Origin: Methanosphaera sp. BMS
Lineage (GTDB): Archaea; Methanobacteriota; Methanobacteria; Methanobacteriales; Methanobacteriaceae
Assembly (NCBI RefSeq): GCF_003268005.1
Contig: NZ_CP014213.1
Coordinates: 496,001 to 560,000, forward strand
Direction of reading: 5' to 3'
Length of the DNA: 64,000 nucleotides
The notes below the pieces were generated by a model. That model was not told where the DNA came from. It did no database searches and worked only from the letters and a program-made list of their open reading frames with translations. Each line of letters begins with the position of its first letter. Positions within the stretch are counted from its first letter, which is position 1. Positions 19,164 to 27,255 of this stretch are shown piece by piece. The position numbers were made by a program, and so were the translations under genes.

Positions 19164-19829
19164 ATGATTAATGCCATATATATGACTATGTACGAATTTA
19201 CTATGCGTGAAAAAATAGGATTGACTATTTCATTTATCATACTTTCAATAGCCTTTGCAATATCTAATGTTAAAATAGATGTTCATGCTTTTATATCAAT
19301 ATTGCCGATTATCATGGTCGGAGTTGCTGTTGGTTTTATCTCCCGTGAATTGGGACAGAAGTTTGTGGCTAACAAGTATGGCTTAAAGGCTGAATTCAGG
19401 TTTTGGCCAATAGGACTAATGATTGCAATTGCCAGCTCATTTTTTGGAATGGTATTTGCTTTTATCGGCGAGGTTAAGATTTACGCGGATGATCTGTCCG
19501 ATGAGATTGCCGGCCGTATTGCTTGTGCAGGGCCGATGGCTAATATAATCTGGGCCTTGGTGTTTCTGGTGATTGCCGTATTAACAGCTCCCCTTAAACC
19601 TTACTCTAGGATTTTTGAGTTGATATTTCTCATCGCGGGTACGGGTTACTCTGTTAATAGTTTCCTGGCAGCCTTTAACATGATTCCTGTTTATACTTTA
19701 GATGGGCTAAAGGTTTTCAAGTGGAATGTCGGCGTTTGGCTTATCATTTTTGCCATAGCAGTCACCATGATGCTATTATCTATTGTTATCGGCGTTGAGA
19801 AGATGGTTATGATGATTATCACAGGTTAA
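19164..19829 (+). CDS. M50 (site-2-protease-like) membrane protein lacking zinc ligands
   Basis: A 221-residue membrane protein with about six hydrophobic segments. The layout matches site-2 proteases: the first motif normally HExxH followed by a helix, then AGPMANIIWAL, then FNMIPVYTLDGLKVF, equivalent to the NxxPxxxLDG motif with the third ligand (Asp near residue 180). The first motif reads RELGQ at residues 61-65, so both zinc-binding His are replaced (Arg and Gln) while Glu is kept. I infer a proteolytically inactive homologue that might bind or shield membrane proteins. It stands alone. The exact start is uncertain among three ATGs. Confidence 0.75.
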   Translation: MINAIYMTMYEFTMREKIGLTISFIILSIAFAISNVKIDVHAFISILPIIMVGVAVGFISRELGQKFVANKYGLKAEFRFWPIGLMIAIASSFFGMVFAFIGEVKIYADDLSDEIAGRIACAGPMANIIWALVFLVIAVLTAPLKPYSRIFELIFLIAGTGYSVNSFLAAFNMIPVYTLDGLKVFKWNVGVWLIIFAIAVTMMLLSIVIGVEKMVMMIITG

Positions 19830-19965
19830 TCATGGGATTTTCCTGTTGATTTATATCTTTCCATATTCATTTTTTTTTTGCTTGTAGTATTGGACAAAAA
19901 ACAGGTTTATTGTCCATTATTTATTAAACTTTGATTATGTATAATATAAATTATCTTATTTTTCC

Positions 19966-20300
19966 GTTAACTATTTTTTATATCTTCAATTCCCGGTTTA
20001 AATAATCCTCTTTCTATATATGCTTCAGTTAAAACTTTACATTGGTCATAAATAATAATTGGATTATCATATTTAACTTCCTGTTTTTTTTAAGTTTTTA
20101 TCAGCTGATATTCTGCATCTTCTGATGATTGGGAAAACTTCGGATAAATTTTAATATATGAATAGCCTAATTTCCTTGCAATTACACATACTTGTTTATA
20201 ACTGTATTTTATTTTGTAATAGTCTTCAATTATAAAATCTATCATCTTGGTTTGGAAGATAGTATATGATGAATAAATGATTAGTTATATATTTCTTATT
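19966..20300 (-). pseudogene. IS630-like transposase remnant
   Basis: Read on the minus strand, one stretch gives IIEDYYKIKYSYKQVCVIARKLGYSY and then PKFSQSSEDAEYQL (shown here in parts), which is the helix-turn-helix region of IS630-type transposases (YSYKQV, then PEDAE). A stop follows, and a shifted frame continues for about 40 codons. The catalytic DDE domain is absent. An IS-end-like motif lies just upstream of its 5' side at 20344. Confidence 0.55.
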
Positions 20301-20641
20301 AGAAAGTAATATGAGAATCAATATCATGTGGGTGATTAAAATGAGAGAGTGCAACAAACAGGAAATTAGTATATCTTGTTATTCAACACTACAACCTATC
20401 GAATTATTTTTTCAATTTTTCAATTTTAAAATAATTACTATCCCAATACTTGTTTGTTCTTTTAATTTCTAGGACCGGTATTCTTAACATATTCTATAGT
20501 GATGTGAGTTGTACATATCAAGAATGACTTTCAATTGTAACTATTATCTCATCCAGAATATCCAAATGAATCCTTGACACATAAACAATAATGTACTGGT
20601 TTAACTGGGACATTTTAAAATTATGTACATACAATTAGCAT
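20301..20641. other. Intergenic remnant DNA with one IS-end-like motif
   Basis: GAGAGAGTGCAACAA at 20343-20357 is the complement of the TTGTTGCAC motif seen at 18953, 24697 and 25845. No intact gene is present in this stretch. Confidence 0.4.
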
Positions 20642-21160
20642 TGTTCCCACAAAAAACAGTATCCTATTAAATTTTGTACCCTCAATAGACAATTGTACCC
20701 CCAATAAATACCTTCAATTTATTAATGTTTAAGTCACCTACACTTCAATTAACACATCAACCTGATTAACATACAATACATAGGTACACAAAACCAAAAC
20801 GTTACCACAAAAAGTAGTATTCTATTAAATATTGTACCCCCTATAATTCAATTAATTAATGAATATTCAAGTCGCCCATTTTAAAGTTACCAACAAACAC
20901 GATTTACAAATAAATGCATAAGTACACAATTCCAAAATGTTCCCACAAAAATAAACATATACACCTCCCTTTGAACCCACAAAACTAAAACGTTCCCACA
21001 GAAAACAGTATTCTATTAAATTTTGTACCCCCAATACACAATTGTTCCCACAATAAATACCATCAATTTATTAATGTTTAAGTCACCTACACTTCAATTA
21101 ACACACCAACCCGATTAACATACAATAATAGGTACACAAAACAAAAATGTTCCCACAATT
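20642..21160. repeat. Direct repeats built on TGTTCCCAC
   Basis: Two copies of a block of about 170 bases (20642-20815 and 20992-21160) are nearly identical, with a partial, diverged copy between them. Each contains TGTTCCCAC and the variants TGTACCCCC and GTTACCACA. Exact TGTTCCCAC occurs at 20642, 20939, 21043 and 21149, plus CGTTCCCAC at 20991. The same unit appears in reverse orientation at 29437-31099. No reading frame crosses it. The spacing is too irregular for CRISPR. Confidence 0.75.
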
Positions 21161-21309
21161 AATTTAAACACATGAAATGACATATTAATTATGTGGCAAT
21201 TCCATTTTTCACAAAAATCAACATATGATTAACTAGACAATAAAAAGAATATAAGTTGTAAACATTAATGTAACAAGATTATTTTTTTTATTAATGTGAT
21301 AATATTCAC

Positions 21310-21444
21310 ATGTTCCTCTTTAGTAAACATATGAAACATCTTAATAATCTATTTGATCCGGATTATGAAATATTGTGTTGGACTTCAGGGCCAGATATGC
21401 TTTTTCTGATGACTTTTATATTTTACTTTAATATACCCGTATAA
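21310..21444 (+). CDS. Hypothetical 44-residue frame
   Basis: ATG to TAA without interruption, with a short hydrophobic C-terminus (MLFLMTFIFYF). There is no convincing ribosome binding site and no family resemblance. It may be a remnant. A 15-base sequence shared with 12705 overlaps its stop codon. Confidence 0.2.
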   Translation: MFLFSKHMKHLNNLFDPDYEILCWTSGPDMLFLMTFIFYFNIPV

Positions 21445-21831
21445 CGAAGTAAAAATCAAACAGTCACCCCCAACTTGAAACACCAACATAGCAAAAAACA
21501 AGAAAAAACACTGAAAACATCAAAAAATTACCACCACATATACATGTCACAAAACAAAACATGAAAACTAAACCCCCTAAAAGAAAAATGAAAATAGAAA
21601 AACCAAAATAAAACATTGAAAAACCAGTTCTCTTACATTACCCTCTCCAGTAAATTAGCTCATTTATAAAAAATATGATAAAAAAATATAAACAGACTAA
21701 ACACACACATATTTTAACTACACAATTAAAATAAAGAAAAATAGAATAACTACGAAAAAATACTAGAAAAAATACAAAAAAATAAAGCATATACAATCAA
21801 TTTACAACATATCATCCTTTAATTGTATTTG
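21445..21831. other. A-rich intergenic region left of the TnpB element
   Basis: Long A-rich stretches with no gene. The last eight bases, TGTATTTG at 21824-21831, are the left copy of the target duplication of the element that follows. Confidence 0.5.
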
Positions 21832-21985
21832 GGCTCTGTAGAAATCCTATGAAAAAACAATTAAAAGTAATACTTTTATCAAAATATTTATATACTACTT
21901 TAAATAAAATTATTAACTATACCATTAGTAATATTTTATTATATATATTTAATATTTTATTATTTTTGGTGTGTAGATAGTTGTT

Positions 21986-23098
21986 ATGTATAAGAGTTTT
22001 GTTGTTCGTATTTATCCTGATGAGGTTCAGGAGAGTTTTTTTATTAATCAGTTTGGTTGTTGCCGTTTTGTTTTTAACACTTTTCTGGATGCTAAAAAGA
22101 CAGTATACTCAGATAATGGAGAGTATTTGTCTTTTTATGATTGTTCGACTATGTTGACTGAGTTGAAGAAGTCTAAGACGTGGTTAAAACGAGTTGATTC
22201 ACAAGCTTTGATTGAATCGTTGAAAAATTTAGAAAATGCTTTTGACAGATTTTTTAAACACCTTAGCAAGTATCCACGCTATAAAAGTAAGTATAATCCG
22301 GTACAATCTTATAAAACCAATAATATCAATAACAACATCAGAATTGAGGGTAAACGTATTCGTCTTCCTAAGGTGGGTTGGATTCGATTTCGTACACATC
22401 AAAAGATATCCGGCAAAATACAATCTGTCACTGTTAAACAAAAAGCATCCGGTAAGTATTTTGTTTCTATTTTATGTAAAGATGTCACAAGGCATGTTTT
22501 TAAGAGTAATGATCGTAGTTGTGGTATAGATTTGGGAATATCACGTTTTGTCACAATAAACACGGGCGAAATAATACATTTCCCACAACAAAACAAGATC
22601 ATACAATTAGACAAGAAAATACAAAGATTTCAAAGAAAACTATCCAAAAAAGAAATTGGCAGTAAAAACTACAATAAAATCAAAAAGAAGATAGCCTTAG
22701 CATATGAAAAAAGACATAACATACTAGACTATCATTTCTATAAGATAGCACAACGATTAACAGAAAAATATCACGTAATCTCTATGGAAACACTAAACAT
22801 TAAAGGCATGCTAAAAAACAGCAGACTATCACGAAGTATACAAGAAAAATCATGGCACATGTTCATCAGAATACTAGAACAAAAAGCATACGAACACGGA
22901 CGAAAACTAATACACATAGACCAATGGTACCCATCCAGCAAAACATGCAACAACTGTAAATACCACAAAGAAGACCTAACACTAAACAACCGAACATGGA
23001 CATGCCCCCTATGTGGTAATAGACATGATAGGGACATTAATGCTGCTAAAAATATACATCAGGAAGGATTAAAAATAATTAATCAAATACAATATTGA
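21986..23098 (+). CDS. tnpB: TnpB, RNA-guided transposon endonuclease
   Basis: A 370-residue TnpB of the IS200/IS605 group, the ancestor type of Cas12 nucleases, which cuts DNA guided by an RNA from the element's 3' end. The RuvC residues are all present: Asp182 (GIDLG), Glu268 (SMETLNI) and Asp350 (DRDINAAKN). A zinc finger is formed by Cys321, Cys324, Cys340 and Cys343. The N-terminal helix-turn-helix (FGCCRFVFNTFLD) is intact and the length is normal, so it is probably active. No tnpA is adjacent. The 5' half is T-rich in codon use and the 3' half A-rich. Confidence 0.93.
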   Translation: MYKSFVVRIYPDEVQESFFINQFGCCRFVFNTFLDAKKTVYSDNGEYLSFYDCSTMLTELKKSKTWLKRVDSQALIESLKNLENAFDRFFKHLSKYPRYKSKYNPVQSYKTNNINNNIRIEGKRIRLPKVGWIRFRTHQKISGKIQSVTVKQKASGKYFVSILCKDVTRHVFKSNDRSCGIDLGISRFVTINTGEIIHFPQQNKIIQLDKKIQRFQRKLSKKEIGSKNYNKIKKKIALAYEKRHNILDYHFYKIAQRLTEKYHVISMETLNIKGMLKNSRLSRSIQEKSWHMFIRILEQKAYEHGRKLIHIDQWYPSSKTCNNCKYHKEDLTLNNRTWTCPLCGNRHDRDINAAKNIHQEGLKIINQIQY

Positions 23099-23215
23099 TT
23101 ACTATATTTATTTATATGAACCGAGGGTTTCCCGGGGATCGCCTGTACCACTTACTATGCTGCGTTGGCGGCAATTAGGCAGGAATCAAATGACAAATAC
23201 AATTACTCAATATGA
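23099..23215 (+). ncRNA. Candidate omega RNA / right-end structure of tnpB
   Basis: Directly after tnpB a GC-rich island stands out from the AT-rich surroundings: CCGAGGGTTTCCCGGGG folds as a short stem, and TTGGCGGCAATTAGGCAGG follows. TnpB guide RNAs are transcribed from just this position, overlapping the gene's 3' end. The guide would begin at the element boundary; here that is either near GAGTGAGAATTGTA at about 23213 or further right. Boundaries are estimated. Confidence 0.6.
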
Positions 23216-23423
23216 GTGAGAATTGTATATTGATGAAGAAAGGATAATATTGAAATAGAATATATTCCCTCTGTAAAAAATTATATTTGAGTTATTACTC
23301 ATACTTCACTCAAAGCAAGGTTTTCTACAGAGCCTGTATTTGATATAACTTAATACAGACTAAGAAATAATTAGTTTGATGTGGAGATTAGACTTCTCCA
23401 CAACACATTTTATTTTGATTTAT

Positions 23424-23640
23424 TTATATTGTTTCTAGTTTTTTGAATCTTTCGATTACTTCTTTTTCTTTTAAATTTGTGTATATCTGTGTTGTTTGTA
23501 TGTTTTCATGTCCTAGAAATTCTTTTACATAGTTTATTTCATTGTTTTTTAGTGCTTCTATTGCAAATATGTGTCGTAGTTGTGTGGTTTCAGATTTTCC
23601 GAATAGCACTGGTATTTTTTTATTATTTTTATTTGATGAA
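23424..23640 (-). pseudogene. C-terminal fragment of a Xer/integrase tyrosine recombinase
   Basis: The 61 residues from 23609 read QLRHIFAIEAL and then EFLGHENIQTTQIYTNL, the HxxR-like box region and the nucleophile Tyr region of tyrosine recombinases. The frame extends a little upstream without a start. The rest of the catalytic domain and the entire N-terminal domain are missing. It is a remnant, possibly marking an old integration site next to the structured repeats at 23648. Confidence 0.7.
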
Positions 23641-23647
23641 TTTATTT

Positions 23648-23975
23648 GAGATAAGTATATATATTAATAAATTAGATAATATTAACCATACTAATGACTT
23701 TCAGATAAATGGTGGAAAGCATAGTAATTAAGTGGAATGTCTATGTTAGAATCTATTTATAGATTCTTATAACATGGCATTTAAAAAAATATAATTTTTT
23801 ACTTTTATTTAGTAATTATAATTTTTAGATAAGTATATATACTTATTAATTAAATATTATTAACCATACTATTGACTTCAGTAGGTGGGGTCAACATAGT
23901 ATTTAAGGTGTAAAAAATGTTTTTTATGAATCTTTAATTAGATTCATTTAAGAATAACATTTTTTTAGATTAAAA
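23648..23975 (+). repeat. Two tandem units with conserved, covarying hairpins
   Basis: Unit one (about 23648-23827) and unit two (about 23828-23975) share a leader AGATAAGTATATATA and AATATTAACCATACTA. Each then folds two stems. Stem A pairs TACTA with TAGTA and, above it, CTTTC with GAAAG in unit one but TTGAC with GTCAA in unit two, i.e. the pairing is kept while the bases change. Stem B pairs AGAATCTA with TAGATTCT in unit one and ATGAATCT with AGATTCAT in unit two, inside an ATGTT/AACAT clamp. Unit two ends in a T-run. This supports a structured RNA or a paired-site DNA element. Confidence 0.6.
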
Positions 23976-24170
23976 TTATTTTTAACATTATTTTTAACAT
24001 CAAATTTTAACAATTTAAGGTTATTATTTATTTTTTCAAAAATTATTAGTACTATTTATTAAAAAAGTAATACTGTAGGTTAATGATAATCATCTTTTGT
24101 TTTTAATATAATATTAATACACCTTAATTATATTTTAAACATCTTTCACAGACTATTAAGGAGGTGAAAT

Positions 24171-24266
24171 ATGTTTGATCCCACCTATCAAGTTTTGACA
24201 TTAACATTAATGTTACTTGAAATTTTAAAGGAAATAATTTCTTTATACAAAATATTGAAAGAATAA
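24171..24266 (+). CDS. Small hydrophobic peptide, holin-like or type I toxin-like
   Basis: A 31-residue frame with an excellent ribosome binding site (AAGGAGGTGA) seven or so bases before ATG. It opens MFDPTYQVLTLTLML, is amphipathic to hydrophobic through the middle, and ends with charged residues. The YxVLxLxLMLLE pattern recalls the tiny holin-like toxins of Firmicutes (TYEALxLM) but that is resemblance only. It follows the tandem hairpin units by about 200 bases. A small membrane peptide is the best guess. Confidence 0.5.
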   Translation: MFDPTYQVLTLTLMLLEILKEIISLYKILKE

Positions 24267-24698
24267 CCTCTCCTATTCTTTAACTAAAAAATAGTCAAAC
24301 GACACAGGATTCTGATTATATCTACACTTCATATAGTAACTACAACTATTATTTTTTACAAATTTTTTATTCTTGCATTATCTTTCTATTTTTTATATTT
24401 ATTATATTTGTTCGAATATTATATTAATATACGACAAAACAACACAAAACACACCCACAAAATAAACAAATCACCAAAAACATACCCCACAACACAAATC
24501 ATAGAAAAAAATGCATGACATTTAACTATAAAAGAACAAAAAGATATCCATGATTCTTATTTAATAAATAAACAAGTTCCCTCTATCCTTCCTGTATTTG
24601 CATATGCTTATAAAAAGTAAATATAAATCAAATCAGTTATTTATAGAAGAAATATTAAAAAAATAGTTTTAAAGAATAAGTAGGTTATATCATCATAA
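24267..24698. other. Intergenic region, no gene seen
   Basis: AT-rich with no recognisable gene. An IS-end-like motif, TTGTTGCACACTCTC, closes it at 24697-24711. Confidence 0.4.
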
Positions 24699-25162
24699 TT
24701 GTTGCACACTCTCAAAATAGTTAGAAAAAGTTTTAATGAAAAATTAAACGATTCTAAGGATATGCCTAAGATTGTAACTGTTGTTGATGAAAAAAGTATA
24801 GAACGTTATGGTGGAAAACATATGTTAATTGCCCCACCATTGGATTATAATAGTTTAATGAGCGAAATACCTGAGGGTAAGGTAATCACGATTACTCAGA
24901 TAAGACAATATTTGGCAGATAAGTATGATGCTGATTTTACCTGCCCATTAACTGTGGGAATTTTTATTAGTTTGGCTCTCTAGCTAGTAATGAAAGATCT
25001 GCTGATAAGATTCCTTTCTGGAGAACCCTTAAGAAAGATGGTGAATTAAACTCTAAATATCCTGGTGGTATTGAATATCAGAAGGAAATGTTGGAAAAAG
25101 AAGGTCATACTTTCATTACTCGTGGTAGAAAGAATATAAGGTATTTTGTAGAGGATATATGA
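24699..25162 (+). pseudogene. Frameshifted MGMT-fold (alkyltransferase-like) gene
   Basis: The first frame contains RKSFNEKLNDSKDMPKIV, IPEGKVITITQIRQYLADKY and FTCPLTVGIFI, the DNA-binding part of MGMT-like proteins. It ends at a TAG at 24981. A second frame, shifted, continues exactly with the expected sequence: SLASNERSADKIPFWRTLKKDG, then GGIEYQKEMLEKEGH and VEDI, with a TGA at 25160. One or two bases were lost or gained around 24968-24980. The family lacks the active Cys in many members. The 5' end overlaps the IS-end-like motif, so the true start is unclear. Confidence 0.75.
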
Positions 25163-25246
25163 ATAGTTACATGAATTTTAATCATTTCAAAAGATTATCA
25201 AGTACAATTTTTAAAAAAGTAAAAAAAGAGTTTGATTATTTTAATT

Positions 25247-25380
25247 CTATTTTTCAATAGGTTTTTTATAGTATAATAGGGCTGCTATACCAACCAGTGC
25301 AGCTATTGTTGTAAGTAATCCTGCTTCTGGACCAAAAGCATTAGTCCTAAGAAAAAGTAGTGTGTTTGACTTATTGACAT
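25247..25380 (-). pseudogene. C-terminal membrane anchor of a lost surface protein
   Basis: The minus strand encodes AFGPEAGLLTTIAALVGIAALL followed by YYKKPIEK and a stop (given in parts). It is a single transmembrane helix with a basic tail, typical of the C-terminal end of archaeal exported proteins. No body of the gene precedes it. Confidence 0.45.
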
Positions 25381-25468
25381 GAATGAAGCAACTTTCAGTC
25401 CACTAACATTTAATCCATAGAAGTATGATAGTATAAAGTTCCATGATCCATGGAAAGCACAATCTAAA

Positions 25469-25713
25469 ATGACAATTAAAGTAATAACAGATTACATAAG
25501 TGATTCAACCATGAAACTAAAACACCACATGCACACATCAGAAGCACAAGAAAAATACAAAGACAGGATGCCAAATGTAGAACCAAGATGACATACAACA
25601 AATACACACTAAAATACAGACAATACCACGTAAAAGGCATAAAAAGTGTAAAAACAGAACAAATACTCATAGCAACAGCACAAAACATGATAAAATTACA
25701 CAATATGGAATAA
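25469..25713 (+). pseudogene. C-terminal remnant of an IS1182-like transposase
   Basis: Frame one reads EAQEKYKDRMPNVEPR and stops at TGA. A second frame carries on with QYHVKGIKSVKTEQILIATA and MIKLHNME. This is the YxxRxxxVEPxFG...RGxxxVxxEW...hN ending of IS1182/IS4-type transposases, with a frameshift. The minus-strand frame of 114 codons over the same bases is an artefact. An IS-end-like motif lies 130 bases downstream. Confidence 0.55.
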
Positions 25714-26152
25714 AACCTACTAAAAGAAAACACAATATCCATAGAAGGATAAAAACTAAAAATACAAAAAAATAAAAATATAAATATATCCAGGTCAATT
25801 CTGACCAATATGACAACCATAACTAACTTTCAAAATGTGATTGTTGCACACCCTCAGATACAAAAAAATACTTTGATAATTCCTTCAGTTACCCCATATT
25901 ATTTGAAAGGTATGATGATTAACCACCCCAATAATCAGGTACACATTAAATAATAATAATCATATTATATCAATAAAATAAAAACATGCCATCACATCTA
26001 CATCTCTTTGCTTTTCTATAAATAATTAAAATATTATAGTGACACAAGATGTGAAAACAAAGCCTTCCCAAATCAAATAAAAATATAACCAACAAAACAC
26101 AAAAATAATTATACAAAATCATTTGTTATTATTTATTGGAGGTATAAATCAT
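25714..26152. other. Intergenic region with an IS-end-like motif, then the alsD leader
   Basis: TTGTTGCACACCCTC at 25845-25859 probably marks the right end of the decayed IS1182-like element. The remaining bases form the leader of the acetolactate decarboxylase gene, with GGAGG at 26138. Confidence 0.45.
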
Positions 26153-26953
26153 ATGTTAAATAAAAAATTACTCTTAATTTCAATCTTCATAGCTACTTTA
26201 TTAACCATAGCAGCCGTTAATGCTGATGAAAAATTATTAATGCCTGATGATAGTATGCATCAAGTATCCCTAATGCAGTCATTCATGCATGGAGCATATG
26301 ACGGAGTTCTCAGCGTTGGAGAATTAAAATCAAATGGAGATACGGGTCTTGGAACCTTTGAAGGTGTAAACGGTGAAATGATTGTTTTAGATGGAAATGT
26401 ATATCAGGCACGTGCCGATGGTAGTGTTCACGTCATGCCCGATAATGAAAAAGTACCATTTGCAACGGTAACCCATTTCGACAATGATGCAAATATAAAC
26501 AATATTTCAGCAAAGAATTTTGATGATTTAACAGGTAAACTAGATAATGAAATTAAGAAATATGGAAAAAACAATATGTATGTTGTTAAAATCAAATGTA
26601 ACTGTTCCAACATAACAGTTAGAAGTGTTGAAAAACAAGAAAAACCATATAAGGAGTTTACCGAAGTAGCCGCTGTAGATCAAAAAGTATTTAACTACAC
26701 AAACCAAACAGGAACACTTATTGCAATATATTTCCCGGAATATATGAATGAAATAAATATGCCTGGCTGGCACATCCACTTCTTAAATGACGCCAAAGAT
26801 AAGGGCGGTCATGTATTAGGATTAACAATCGAAAATGGTACAGGTCAAATGGATGAAATCCATGAATTTGACATGGATTTACCAACAACAGATACCTTTA
26901 AAAACATGGATTTTTCAGAGGATATGAGTCAAAAAATCAACAGTGTTGAATAA
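26153..26953 (+). CDS. alsD: Secreted alpha-acetolactate decarboxylase
   Basis: A 267-residue zinc enzyme that converts alpha-acetolactate to acetoin. An N-terminal signal peptide (LLLISIFIATLLTIAAVNA) predicts export. GTFEGVNGEMIVLDGNVYQ is the family's first signature. The metal site is GWHIHFLNDAKDKGGHVL with His207, His209 and His220, the same spacing as the known zinc ligands of the Bacillus enzyme (His194, 196, 207). I chose ATG 26153, preceded by GGAGG, over an upstream TTG. It is a single gene with a long stem-loop downstream. The enzyme is mainly bacterial, so transfer is likely; its role in a methanogen is unclear. Confidence 0.9.
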   Translation: MLNKKLLLISIFIATLLTIAAVNADEKLLMPDDSMHQVSLMQSFMHGAYDGVLSVGELKSNGDTGLGTFEGVNGEMIVLDGNVYQARADGSVHVMPDNEKVPFATVTHFDNDANINNISAKNFDDLTGKLDNEIKKYGKNNMYVVKIKCNCSNITVRSVEKQEKPYKEFTEVAAVDQKVFNYTNQTGTLIAIYFPEYMNEINMPGWHIHFLNDAKDKGGHVLGLTIENGTGQMDEIHEFDMDLPTTDTFKNMDFSEDMSQKINSVE

Positions 26954-27008
26954 AAACATAATCCTACTGGAAAATCATAATTAATAGAAAAAATCTAATC
27001 CTATTTTG

Positions 27009-27130
27009 AATTGGTGGATTCTAGGCCGATTCAAACCAATGCAATTAATCCATGATAAAAATTCATATACAGATAGCATACAAGCTATTGTACAGTAATG
27101 ATAATAATCTCTCCACCAATTATTTTTTTT
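27009..27130 (+). terminator. Long stem-loop with T-run after alsD
   Basis: AATTGGTGGA at 27009-27018 pairs perfectly with TCCACCAATT at 27112-27121, followed by TATTTTTTTTT. Inside are ATTGGT/ACCAAT and ATAGC/GCTAT sub-stems. It could be a terminator or a small structured RNA. Confidence 0.45.
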
Positions 27131-27255
27131 TGATACAATCAAAAACAGAATTCATCACCTAAAAATACTTCAAAATAAAACTATCCTACCTTAACCTAAA
27201 AAAAAATTATATTGGGGGGTGAGAAGTTAAATCAGATGTGTACTGATTCAAGGAG

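Larger units (their letters stand above)
21832..23334 (+). mobile_element. TnpB-carrying element with terminal inverted repeats and 8-bp target duplication
   Basis: The left end GGCTCTGTAGAAA (21832-21844) is the exact complement of the right end at 23322-23334, and the match extends to 17 bases with one mismatch. Identical TGTATTTG octamers flank it outside (21824-21831 and 23335-23342). Terminal inverted repeats and target duplication are not features of IS200/IS605 transposition, yet the only gene inside is tnpB. The ends and the 8-bp duplication resemble IS6-type elements (from memory). No DDE transposase is inside, so the element is non-autonomous. Confidence 0.8.

Noticed and set aside
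20642..21160. Possible CRISPR array in the repeat cluster
   Set aside because: Repeat units are about 170 bases or 9-base motifs with irregular spacing, and no short regular repeat/spacer pattern exists. No cas gene is in the window.
22229..23037. Alternative frames on both strands inside tnpB
   Set aside because: They overlap an intact TnpB with all catalytic residues and show no family features.
25476..25820. Minus-strand frame of 114 codons
   Set aside because: It is antisense to a recognisable IS1182-like transposase remnant and has an unnatural Cys/Phe/Ser-rich composition.
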